DNA of 5,773 nt from JAADHG01 sp964418645. GTDB lineage: Bacteria > Bacteroidota > Bacteroidia > Flavobacteriales > Flavobacteriaceae. Shown piece by piece: positions 1 to 5,642 of this stretch. The stretch covers positions 1-5,773 of the forward strand of contig CAYQME010000100.1 of the NCBI GenBank assembly GCA_964418645.1. The letters are read 5' to 3'. The translations under genes were made by a program, and so were the position numbers. Position 1 is the first letter of the stretch. Each line of letters starts with the position of its first letter. The notes beneath the pieces are model-generated. The model had not been told where the DNA came from. It searched no databases and worked only from the letters and a program-made list of their open reading frames with translations.

Positions 1-1314
1 TTTGGAATTGAAGCATTCTTACCAGGTTCACAAATTGATGTAAAACCAATTAGAGATTACGATCAGTATGTAAACAAAACTATGGAATTTAAGGTTGTAA
101 AAATAAACCATGAATTTAAAAACGTAGTAGTATCTCATAAAGCACTTATTGAAGCCGATATTGAGTTACAGAAAAAAGAAATCATTGGTAAATTAGAAAA
201 AGGTCAAGTACTTGAAGGGTCAGTTAAAAATATTACATCTTATGGTGTATTTATGGATCTTGGTGGTGTTGACGGATTAGTACATATTACAGACCTTTCT
301 TGGTCAAGAATAAATCATCCTAGTGAAATAGTTGAGTTAGATCAAAAATTAAATGTGGTAATCCTTGATTTTGATGAAAATAAATCAAGAATTCAGTTAG
401 GTCTTAAGCAATTAAGTAAACACCCTTGGGAAGCTTTAGGTGAAGATGTAAAAATTGGAGATAAAGTAAAAGGTAAGGTTGTTGTAATAGCAGATTATGG
501 TGCATTTATTGAAGTTGTTGAAGGTGTTGAAGGATTAATTCATGTTTCTGAAATGTCTTGGTCAACACATTTACGTTCAGCTCAAGATTTTGTAGCTGTT
601 GGTGATGTAATTGACGCTCAAATTTTAACTTTAGATAGAGAAGACCGTAAAATGTCTCTTGGTATTAAGCAATTAACACCAGATCCATGGACAGATATTA
701 CTACAAAATATCCTGTAGGTTCCAAGCATACAGGTATCGTACGTAACTTTACAAACTTTGGTGTATTTGTTGAATTAGAAGAAGGTATTGACGGATTAAT
801 TTATATTTCTGATTTATCTTGGACTAAGAAAATAAAGCATCCAAGTGAGTTTTGTGCTGTTGGCGATAAATTAGACGTAGTTGTTTTAGAATTAGATGTT
901 GAAGGTCGTAAATTAAGTTTAGGTCACAAACAAACTACTGAAAATCCTTGGGACAAATACGAAACTGAGTTCGCTTTAAATACAACGCATTCAGGTGATA
1001 TTGAAGAGATAGTAGATAAAGGAGCAACCGTTAAATTTAATGACGATGTTGTTGCATTTATTCCATCTCGTCACCTTGAAAAAGAAGATGGCAAGAAACT
1101 TAAGAAAGGAGAGACTGCAGAGTTTAAAATTATTGAATTCAATAAAGAGTTTAAACGTGTAGTAGCTTCACATACAGCTATTTTTAAAGCAGAAGAAGCG
1201 AAGAATGTAAAAGCAGCAGCTAAAAAAGCAGCAGCAACTGAAGCAAAACCTACATTAGGAGATGCTAATGATGCGTTACAAGCGCTTAAAGATAAAATGG
1301 ACGGAAAAGCATAA
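1..1314 (+). CDS. rpsA: 30S ribosomal protein S1, 5'-truncated by the window edge
   Basis: Ribosomal protein S1 binds mRNA on the small ribosomal subunit and helps place it for initiation, which matters in Bacteroidota because Shine-Dalgarno sequences are rare. The frame is open from base 1; the ATG at 82 is internal, since the 27 codons before it continue a typical S1 domain. Of 437 visible residues, 1-50 are the end of one OB-fold S1 repeat. Three strong repeats follow at about 68-138, 153-225 and 240-312, with the signatures GLVHITDLSW, GLIHVSEMSW and GLIYISDLSW. A degenerate last repeat covers about 327-397 (AFIPSRHL), and residues 398-437 form a Lys/Ala-rich tail. From family knowledge the full protein is near 590-620 residues, so roughly the first quarter lies outside. 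A strong terminator separates it from pyrR. The identification is very secure. Confidence 0.97.
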   Translation, partial: FGIEAFLPGSQIDVKPIRDYDQYVNKTMEFKVVKINHEFKNVVVSHKALIEADIELQKKEIIGKLEKGQVLEGSVKNITSYGVFMDLGGVDGLVHITDLSWSRINHPSEIVELDQKLNVVILDFDENKSRIQLGLKQLSKHPWEALGEDVKIGDKVKGKVVVIADYGAFIEVVEGVEGLIHVSEMSWSTHLRSAQDFVAVGDVIDAQILTLDREDRKMSLGIKQLTPDPWTDITTKYPVGSKHTGIVRNFTNFGVFVELEEGIDGLIYISDLSWTKKIKHPSEFCAVGDKLDVVVLELDVEGRKLSLGHKQTTENPWDKYETEFALNTTHSGDIEEIVDKGATVKFNDDVVAFIPSRHLEKEDGKKLKKGETAEFKIIEFNKEFKRVVASHTAIFKAEEAKNVKAAAKKAAATEAKPTLGDANDALQALKDKMDGKA

Positions 1315-1321
1315 GCTTTTT

Positions 1322-1341
1322 ATTCCTGCACAGACAGGAAT
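1322..1341 (+). other. Small hairpin just after rpsA
   Basis: A perfect 7-bp inverted repeat, attcctg (1322-1328) and caggaat (1335-1341), with a 6-nt loop begins 7 nt after the rpsA stop codon and about 20 nt before the terminator hairpin. It has no T-tract of its own. It could protect the 3' end of the rpsA mRNA or be part of a two-hairpin end; this role is inferred. Confidence 0.45.
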
Positions 1342-1358
1342 CTCATCCTAATAAATCT

Positions 1359-1387
1359 AAGCCTCTCAGAAATGAGGGGCTTTTTTT
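1359..1387 (+). terminator. Intrinsic terminator of rpsA
   Basis: The stem gcctctca / tgaggggc (1361-1368 and 1373-1380, one G-T wobble) is closed by a GAAA tetraloop. It is extended by two A-T pairs at its base and followed directly by seven T (1381-1387). This is a textbook rho-independent terminator. It ends the S1 transcript and insulates it from the pyrR promoter that begins about 15 nt further on. Confidence 0.9.
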
Positions 1388-1402
1388 GATGCAAATTTTA
1401 TG

Positions 1403-1433
1403 TTTCTACTTTTAAAATTTTACGTTATCTTTG
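1403..1433 (+). promoter_or_regulatory. Bacteroidota-type promoter of the pyrR cluster
   Basis: TATCTTTG at 1426-1433 matches the Bacteroidota -7 consensus TAnnTTTG exactly. The -33 element is poorly defined; TTTC at 1403-1406 lies 19 bp upstream of it, in the expected range. Transcription would start at about 1437-1441, leaving a leader of only about 20 nt before the pyrR ATG. The position right after the rpsA terminator supports the call. Confidence 0.7.
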
Positions 1434-1436
1434 CAT

Positions 1437-1452
1437 TCCAAATACGTTTGGA
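1437..1452 (+). promoter_or_regulatory. Inverted repeat at the pyrR transcription start
   Basis: TCCAAA TACG TTTGGA is a perfect 6-bp inverted repeat around a 4-nt centre. It lies between the -7 box and the pyrR ATG (1459), overlapping the predicted start of transcription. It could act as a DNA operator or as a short RNA hairpin ending 6 nt before the start codon, able to affect ribosome access. No consensus for a known regulator was recognised; the role is inferred. Confidence 0.4.
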
Positions 1453-1458
1453 TAGAAT

Positions 1459-1998
1459 ATGAGTCAAAAAGTGTTACTTAACGCAAAAGAGATAAACATC
1501 ATTCTTCATCGATTGGCTTGTCAACTTATTGAAAATCACAACGATTTTACTGACACGGTATTAATTGGTATTCAGCCACGAGGCAAATATCTTGCTCGTA
1601 GGTTATGTAAAATGTTGAAAGATGATTATAAAATAAAAAATATACAGCTAGGGCATTTAGACATCACTTTTTTTAGAGATGATTTTAGACGTAGTGAAAA
1701 ACCACTTGAAGCTAATACCACAGAAATAGATATTGAAGTTGAAAATAAAAAAATAGTATTTATTGATGACGTTTTATATACAGGACGAAGTATTCGTGCT
1801 GCTTTAACTGCTATTCAGTCTTTTGGAAGACCAAGCGAAATTGAATTATTAACTTTAATAGATAGACGTTTTAGTCGTCATTTGCCAATACAACCCGATT
1901 ATAGAGGTAGGCAAGTAGATGCTATAAACGAGGAAAAAGTAAGGGTAAACTGGGTAGAAAATGATGGCGAAGATTCAGTTTATTTAATAAGTAGTTAA
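1459..1998 (+). CDS. pyrR: PyrR: pyr operon regulator / uracil phosphoribosyltransferase
   Basis: PyrR is a cytosolic type I phosphoribosyltransferase fold protein. In Bacillus it senses UMP and PRPP, binds pyr mRNA to control attenuation, and also makes UMP from uracil and PRPP. The 179 residues match the usual length of about 180. The PRPP-binding loop IVFIDDVLYTGRSIRAAL covers residues 99-116, with the acidic pair D103-D104 and TGR at 108-110. Also typical are IGIQPRG near 36-42, LDITFFRDD near 67-75 and LIDRRFSRHLPIQPDYRG at about 133-150. The start fits the predicted promoter, 26 nt downstream of the -7 box. pyrB follows after 54 nt, supporting a pyrimidine role. The leader seems too short for the Bacillus-type attenuator, so RNA control may act elsewhere, or the enzyme activity may be the main job here. 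Confidence 0.94.
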   Translation: MSQKVLLNAKEINIILHRLACQLIENHNDFTDTVLIGIQPRGKYLARRLCKMLKDDYKIKNIQLGHLDITFFRDDFRRSEKPLEANTTEIDIEVENKKIVFIDDVLYTGRSIRAALTAIQSFGRPSEIELLTLIDRRFSRHLPIQPDYRGRQVDAINEEKVRVNWVENDGEDSVYLISS

Positions 1999-2018
1999 AA
2001 TTAATTTGAATAAAAATA

Positions 2019-2035
2019 GGCAGATTAATACTGCC
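2019..2035 (+). promoter_or_regulatory. Hairpin in the pyrR-pyrB gap
   Basis: GGCAG (2019-2023) and CTGCC (2031-2035) form a perfect 5-bp stem with an A/T-only 7-nt loop. It lies inside the only sizeable gap of the cluster and ends 17 nt before the pyrB ATG. It has no T-tract, so it is not a terminator. Its GC-rich stem in an otherwise A/T-rich gap and its position make a role in pyrB translation or mRNA processing possible, including as a PyrR target. This is inference; the Bacillus PyrR binding-loop consensus is not seen. Confidence 0.35.
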
Positions 2036-2052
2036 AATGAACACTAAAAAAC

Positions 2053-2979
2053 ATGAGCGAGTTAAGTGTAAACCACTTATTAGGAATCAAATATCTTAAC
2101 CAGAAAGATATTCAGCTTATTTTTGAAACTGCCGACCATTTTAAAGAAGTAATCAATAGGCCAATTAAAAAAGTACCATCATTAAGAGATATTACAATTG
2201 CCAATTTATTCTTTGAGAACTCTACACGAACAAAATTATCCTTTGAACTAGCTGAAAAGCGTTTGTCTGCTGATGTTATAAATTTTTCAGCATCGCAATC
2301 TTCAGTTAAAAAAGGAGAAACACTCATAGACACAGTTAATAATATACTTTCTATGAAAGTTGATATGGTTGTAATGAGACATCCTAGTCCTGGGGCTGGA
2401 GTATTTTTATCAAAACATATTAATGCAAGCATTATTAATGCTGGAGACGGAGCTCATGAGCATCCAACACAAGCACTTTTAGATTCGTATTCAATAAGAG
2501 AACGACTGGGTGAAGTGAAAGGGAAAAATGTGGTTATTGTTGGAGACATATTACATAGTCGTGTAGCATTATCAAACATATTTGCATTACAATTACAAGG
2601 TGCTAATGTTATGGTTTGTGGGCCAAAAACACTACTTCCTAAATACATTGATAAGCTTGGAGTAAAAGTTGAAACAAACCTTCGTAAAGCACTAAATTGG
2701 TGTGATGTAGCGAACATGCTAAGAGTTCAAAACGAACGTATGGATATTAGTTATTTTCCTTCAACCAGAGAATATAAACAACAGTTTGGTGTTAATAAAG
2801 AACTTTTAGAGTCATTGGATAAAGAAATTACAATTATGCATCCAGGACCTATAAATCGTGGTGTAGAAATTACGAGTGATGTTGCCGATTCTAATCAAGC
2901 CATAATACTTAATCAAGTAGAAAATGGTGTCGCTATTAGAATGGCTGTTATATATTTATTAGCTTCTAAAATAAAATAA
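2053..2979 (+). CDS. pyrB: Aspartate carbamoyltransferase, catalytic subunit
   Basis: This enzyme joins carbamoyl phosphate and L-aspartate to give N-carbamoyl-L-aspartate, the committed step of de novo pyrimidine synthesis. The 308 residues fit the catalytic chain (E. coli about 310). The carbamoyl phosphate site FFENSTRT is at 53-60 and the mobile 80s loop SSVKKGETL at 83-91 (K87 corresponds to E. coli K84). HEHPTQ at 135-140 contains the catalytic His, VGDILHSR at 163-170 holds an active-site Arg, LRVQ is at 223-226 for aspartate binding, and MHPGPINRG is at 262-270. All key residues are present, so it should be active. No regulatory chain gene pyrI lies next to it, suggesting a trimer without the PyrI-type allosteric subunit unless pyrI is elsewhere. 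The start is preceded by an A-rich stretch (aaaaaac), common in Bacteroidota. Confidence 0.97.
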   Translation: MSELSVNHLLGIKYLNQKDIQLIFETADHFKEVINRPIKKVPSLRDITIANLFFENSTRTKLSFELAEKRLSADVINFSASQSSVKKGETLIDTVNNILSMKVDMVVMRHPSPGAGVFLSKHINASIINAGDGAHEHPTQALLDSYSIRERLGEVKGKNVVIVGDILHSRVALSNIFALQLQGANVMVCGPKTLLPKYIDKLGVKVETNLRKALNWCDVANMLRVQNERMDISYFPSTREYKQQFGVNKELLESLDKEITIMHPGPINRGVEITSDVADSNQAIILNQVENGVAIRMAVIYLLASKIK

Positions 2980-2985
2980 TAATGT

Positions 2986-3318
2986 ATGATTTTTGATAAA
3001 GATGATAATATCTCTATTATTACTCAGGAAAAGGTATCCATTGTTGAATTAGTTAAGAAATTACAAGGCATTTATTATAGATTTAAAAATGATAATATTG
3101 TTGTAAATCTTACTAGTTTAAAGCAATTATCAACACAAGATATTATTGAGTTTTTACAAGTTTCTAATAAGCATAGAAACCAAAATCACTCGTTTGTGTT
3201 AGTGTCTGACAAAATAGATTTAGATGATGTTCCTGATGAATTGATTATTGTACCAACATTGCAAGAAGCTTATGATGTTATTGAAATGGAAGATATAGAA
3301 CGAGACTTAGGATTTTAG
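2986..3318 (+). CDS. Small STAS-like protein coupled to RNase Z
   Basis: This 110-residue acidic protein has no signal peptide or membrane segment and should be cytosolic. A predicted strand NIVVNLTSL (37-45), a helix around 50-64, a strand SFVLVS (69-74) and an end VVP-like strand plus helix (IIVPTLQEAYDVIEMEDI, 87-104) resemble a STAS/anti-sigma-factor-antagonist fold. No SpoIIAA-like phosphorylation motif is evident, although S49-T50 sits near the expected loop. It starts 6 nt after pyrB and ends 3 nt before rnz, so translation is probably coupled. From memory, related small proteins ending in a similar ERDLGF tail precede rnz in other Flavobacteriia and are sometimes named ribonuclease Z themselves. 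It has no metal-binding motif, so it is not a nuclease by itself. A partner or stabilising role for RNase Z is inferred. The ATG at 2982 hits a stop after four codons, which fixes the start at 2986. Confidence 0.8.
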   Translation: MIFDKDDNISIITQEKVSIVELVKKLQGIYYRFKNDNIVVNLTSLKQLSTQDIIEFLQVSNKHRNQNHSFVLVSDKIDLDDVPDELIIVPTLQEAYDVIEMEDIERDLGF

Positions 3319-3321
3319 ATT

Positions 3322-4227
3322 ATGAAGTTAACAATTCTAGGCTGTTATAGTGCAACACCTCGCATAAATACACATCCTACTTCTCAGGTATTAGAAATAC
3401 GTAATCATATTTTTTTAATTGATTGTGGCGAAGGAACACAAGTACAGCTTCGAAAAAATAAAGTAAAGTTCAACCGTATTAAACATGTTTTTATTTCGCA
3501 CTTACATGGCGATCACTATTTCGGTTTAGTTGGATTAATATCTACATTCAGGTTATTAACCAGAGAAGCAGATTTGCACATCTATGGACCAAAAGGACTT
3601 AAAGAAGTAATTACACTTCAAATGAAACTGTCTGATTCTTGGACAAATTATAAACTTATTTTTCATGAATTAACGTCCAAATCTTCTGAGCTTATTTTTG
3701 AAGATGATAAAGTAGAAGTACACACCATTCCTTTAGACCATCGAATATATACTAATGGGTTCTTATTTAAAGAAAAGGAAGGTGACAGAAAGCTTGATGT
3801 AGATGCAGCCGAAGATGCTAAAATTGATGTGGCTTATTACAGAAAATTAAAGCAGGGTTTTGATGTGATTAATGCAGATGATGAACTTGTTAAAAATGAA
3901 GATGTAACACTCGCTGGAAAAACGCCAAAAAGCTATGCGTTCTGTAGTGATACTGCTTATAATGAGGCTATTGTTCCAATAATTAAAGGAGTAGATATAT
4001 TATATCACGAATCTACATTTCTAGAAAAATTAGCGCATTTAGCACAAAAAACAAAGCATTCTACAGCAAAAGAAGCAGCAAATATTGCAAAGCAAGCTAA
4101 AGCTAAAGTCTTAATATTAGGTCATTTTTCAACGCGTTATGATGATACAAATGATTTTAAAATTGAAGCAAACGAAATTTTTGATAATGTAGAACTAGCT
4201 CGTGAAGGGAAAGTATTTGAGATTTAG
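3322..4227 (+). CDS. rnz: Ribonuclease Z (tRNA 3' endonuclease)
   Basis: RNase Z is a zinc-dependent metallo-beta-lactamase-fold endonuclease that cuts the 3' trailer from tRNA precursors in the cytosol, leaving an end ready for CCA. The 301 residues match the short bacterial form (about 300-310). The metal-binding signature HLHGDH is at 60-65, with further ligands expected at H140 (PLDH), D210 (FCSDT) and H268 (GHFS). The KHST segment at 245-248 and GHFSTRY at 267-273 are RNase Z hallmarks that separate it from other lactamase-fold enzymes. The insert at about 150-200 is the expected place of the tRNA-binding arm; it has YYRKLKQG at 172-179, and I do not see the Gly-Pro found there in Bacillus-type arms. 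The start lies 3 nt after the STAS-like gene, so the pair is probably translationally coupled. Confidence 0.95.
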   Translation: MKLTILGCYSATPRINTHPTSQVLEIRNHIFLIDCGEGTQVQLRKNKVKFNRIKHVFISHLHGDHYFGLVGLISTFRLLTREADLHIYGPKGLKEVITLQMKLSDSWTNYKLIFHELTSKSSELIFEDDKVEVHTIPLDHRIYTNGFLFKEKEGDRKLDVDAAEDAKIDVAYYRKLKQGFDVINADDELVKNEDVTLAGKTPKSYAFCSDTAYNEAIVPIIKGVDILYHESTFLEKLAHLAQKTKHSTAKEAANIAKQAKAKVLILGHFSTRYDDTNDFKIEANEIFDNVELAREGKVFEI

Positions 4228-4245
4228 TTATTTCTTGTAACTTGC
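4216..4245 (+). promoter_or_regulatory. Possible weak internal promoter for pdxH
   Basis: TTTG at 4216-4219 (inside the end of rnz), 18 bp, then TAACTTGC at 4238-4245 resembles the Bacteroidota promoter, but the -7 box is imperfect (TTGC instead of TTTG). The stretch cTTGCATT resembles cTTTGCATT of the pyrR promoter. Transcription would begin very near the pdxH ATG at 4255, giving an almost leaderless mRNA. This is weak evidence. Confidence 0.3.
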
Positions 4246-4254
4246 ATTGGTATT

Positions 4255-4902
4255 ATGGAAAAAGACCTTAGTAATTATCGAAAATCTTATCAGAAAGGAG
4301 CTTTACTTAAAAGTAATGTGCCTGAAAACCCTATGGAGTTGTTTCAAAAATGGTTTTACGAAGTTGATAATTCAAATACTATTGATGAGGCCAACGCAAT
4401 GACGCTTTCTACAATTGGATTGGACGGTTTTCCTAAGAATAGAGTAGTATTACTTAAAAAATATACGTATGAAGGGTTTATTTTTTATACCAATTATAAT
4501 AGCGAGAAGGGGAAAGCAATAGCACATAATCCAAATGTATGTGTATCCTTTTTTTGGCATGCAGCCGAGCGGCAAATTATTATTAAAGGTAAAGCTGAGC
4601 GTATAGCTGAAAATTTAAGTGATGGGTATTTTGAAATGCGCCCTAGAGGCAGTCAGTTAGGAGCTATAGTATCTAATCAAAGTGAGGTAATACATGATAG
4701 AACTGTTTTAGAAAACAAGCTTAAACAGCTTGAAAACGATTTTAAATGTAAAGATATACCAAGACCAAAATATTGGGGAGGGTTTATTGTTAAACCTATT
4801 GAGATTGAGTTTTGGCAAGGTAGAGCAAATAGACTGCATGATAGAATTAGATATCGTTTACAAGAAGACTATAATTGGAAGATTGATAGATTAGCGCCTT
4901 AA
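4255..4902 (+). CDS. pdxH: Pyridoxamine 5'-phosphate oxidase
   Basis: PdxH is an FMN-dependent cytosolic homodimer that oxidises pyridoxamine or pyridoxine 5'-phosphate to pyridoxal 5'-phosphate, serving the last step of the DXP-dependent route and the salvage route. The 215 residues fit the family (E. coli 218). The N-terminal YRKSY (8-12) is typical. FMN-binding segments RVVLLKKY (63-70) and FYTNYNSEKGKAI (77-89) are present, as is RGSQLGAIVSNQS (131-143). The C-terminal dimerisation and PLP-binding region has FWQGRANRLHDR at 186-197, with R193 and H195 as the expected substrate contacts, and it ends in the family's usual IDRLAP. Nothing is missing. It lies 27 nt after rnz, so it may be the last gene of the pyr-rnz operon or have its own weak promoter. 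A strong terminator follows. Confidence 0.96.
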   Translation: MEKDLSNYRKSYQKGALLKSNVPENPMELFQKWFYEVDNSNTIDEANAMTLSTIGLDGFPKNRVVLLKKYTYEGFIFYTNYNSEKGKAIAHNPNVCVSFFWHAAERQIIIKGKAERIAENLSDGYFEMRPRGSQLGAIVSNQSEVIHDRTVLENKLKQLENDFKCKDIPRPKYWGGFIVKPIEIEFWQGRANRLHDRIRYRLQEDYNWKIDRLAP

Positions 4903-4916
4903 TGATTTTAATGTAT

Positions 4917-4948
4917 AAAAAAGAAGCACAACATGTGCTTCTTTTTTT
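4917..4948. terminator. Bidirectional terminator between pdxH and the CAP gene
   Basis: A perfect 14-bp stem (4917-4930 with 4934-4947) contains gaagcaca / tgtgcttc at its core, with a 3-nt loop. A's flank it on the left and T's on the right. Read on either strand, the hairpin ends in a U-run, so it can stop pdxH transcription from the left and the convergent CAP-gene transcript from the right. It lies 14 nt after the pdxH stop codon. Confidence 0.9.
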
Positions 4949-4965
4949 CTAACTAACTAATTAAA

Positions 4966-4980
4966 AGAACTAACGGTTCT
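4966..4980 (-). other. Minor hairpin over the CAP gene stop codon
   Basis: agaac (4966-4970) and gttct (4976-4980) form a 5-bp stem, with one further T-G wobble and a 3-nt loop. On the minus strand it overlaps the CAP gene stop codon and is followed by TTTTAATT, so it may help end or protect that mRNA. The stronger terminator at 4917-4947 is likely the main stop. Confidence 0.3.
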
Positions 4981-5485
4981 ATTTTTTTATAAATATATTG
5001 GTATAATAATATTTTCCATCTTTATCTAAATCAGCAGATACATCAAAGTTTGTAAAATCACCTTCAATTACTGCTCTATGTCCTTCACTACCTAACCATG
5101 CATTTACTACAGACTGCGCTGAGCTATATGCAAAAGCAACATTTTCAGATACATTCATCGCACCAGGATTATTTTTTAAACTGGCACTACGTTGAAGAAA
5201 ATTATCATGAGATATTTCATTTTTATCAATCATGTATTCAGTATGTCCATACGCTTGAGCTTTTATAGAACTCATGTTTTCTAAGGCATTTAATCCAATA
5301 GAAATTCTATGGTTATTTATTAACTCTAAGATTTCAATCTCTATGGTTTTTGTTTCAGGAACGTATGATGATGTTAATGCATCAATTTTACCTTCTTCGA
5401 TGGCATCTGTTGAGCAAGAAAAGGACACCATAGCCAATAATGCCATTGCAGGCAAGTAGGTAGATAATTTCATAATGTAGGTCAT
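4979..5485 (-). CDS. CAP-domain (SCP/YkwD-like) putative lipoprotein
   Basis: The 168 residues (from the 5485 start) begin with a hydrophobic signal, KLSTYLPAMALLAMVSFSC. A Cys at 24 followed by STDAIEE suggests a lipoprotein: the lipobox is not canonical (SFSC), but Bacteroidota tolerate this, and the acidic residues after the Cys could favour surface export. The rest is a compact CAP domain: EILELINNHR...GLNAL (51-68), AYGHTEYM (78-85), SHDNF (92-96), SENVAFAY (113-120), VVNAWLGSEGHR (126-137) and YYTNIFI (160-166). H93, E114 and H136 are probable cavity residues. Bacterial CAP proteins act outside the cytoplasm but mostly lack a proven activity, so no function is assigned beyond the envelope location. 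Two starts are possible, 5485 (MTYIMKL) or 5473 (MKLSTYL); the second gives a more typical signal peptide. It is convergent with pdxH and alone on its strand here. Confidence 0.85.
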   Translation of the reverse strand: MTYIMKLSTYLPAMALLAMVSFSCSTDAIEEGKIDALTSSYVPETKTIEIEILELINNHRISIGLNALENMSSIKAQAYGHTEYMIDKNEISHDNFLQRSASLKNNPGAMNVSENVAFAYSSAQSVVNAWLGSEGHRAVIEGDFTNFDVSADLDKDGKYYYTNIFIKK

Positions 5486-5525
5486 TTAGATTTGGGACTA
5501 TAAAATTAACCACCTACTTGAAAAA

Positions 5526-5533
5526 CAATGTTA
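5526..5533 (-). promoter_or_regulatory. Possible -7 box of the CAP gene
   Basis: On the minus strand this reads TAACATTG, one mismatch from TAnnTTTG. Transcription would start near 5520, about 35 nt before the first candidate start codon. No good -33 TTG is seen at the right distance, so support is weak. Confidence 0.3.
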
Positions 5534-5548
5534 ATATAATGTTAAAAT
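5527..5548. repeat. 11-bp tandem repeat, two copies
   Basis: AATGTTAATAT (5527-5537) is followed directly by AATGTTAAAAT (5538-5548), with 10 of 11 bases identical. The period equals one helical turn. It overlaps the candidate -7 box of the CAP gene, so it may be a binding site for a regulator on one face of the helix. It is AT-rich, so chance is possible. Confidence 0.45.
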
Positions 5549-5603
5549 CGATAAAATACACACATTTCATCGAAAAAATACTACATATAATCGATATAAT
5601 TAC
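5547..5603. repeat. Three ATCGA-containing direct repeats at 21-22 bp spacing
   Basis: The copies are ATCGATAAAATAC at 5547, ATCGAAAAAATAC at 5569 and ATCGATATAATTAC at 5590. Copies one and two match at 12 of 13 positions. The start-to-start distances of 22 and 21 bp are two helical turns. Looser relatives occur at 5630 (ACCGATAGAAATAG) and 5674 (ACGATTA), again about 40-44 bp apart. They lie upstream of the CAP gene and could be phased binding sites. No known operator was recognised. Confidence 0.45.
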
Positions 5604-5642
5604 CTTTTATGGTATTTTTTATACTTTTTACCGATAGAAATA

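Noticed and set aside
82..84. ATG at 82 as the start of the S1 gene
   Set aside because: The frame is open to base 1 and the preceding 27 codons continue an S1 domain, so the true start is left of the window.
2112..2432. Minus-strand open frame of 106 codons inside pyrB
   Set aside because: It lies fully antisense to a pyrB reading frame with all catalytic motifs, and its translation shows no recognisable domain. It is a shadow frame.
2454..2717. Minus-strand open frame of 87 codons inside pyrB
   Set aside because: Antisense to conserved pyrB sequence, with no promoter or recognisable domain.
2982..2996. Alternative ATG for the STAS-like gene at 2982
   Set aside because: It reaches a stop after four codons (MYDF), so the start at 2986 is the one that opens the gene.
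5274..5459. Plus-strand open frame of 61 codons antisense to the CAP gene
   Set aside because: The CAP protein on the other strand has clear family motifs and a signal peptide; this frame has none and is explained as its shadow.
5601..5620. Terminator TACC-ttttat-GGTA followed by T's
   Set aside because: Only four base pairs in very AT-rich DNA, with no gene to terminate; most likely chance.
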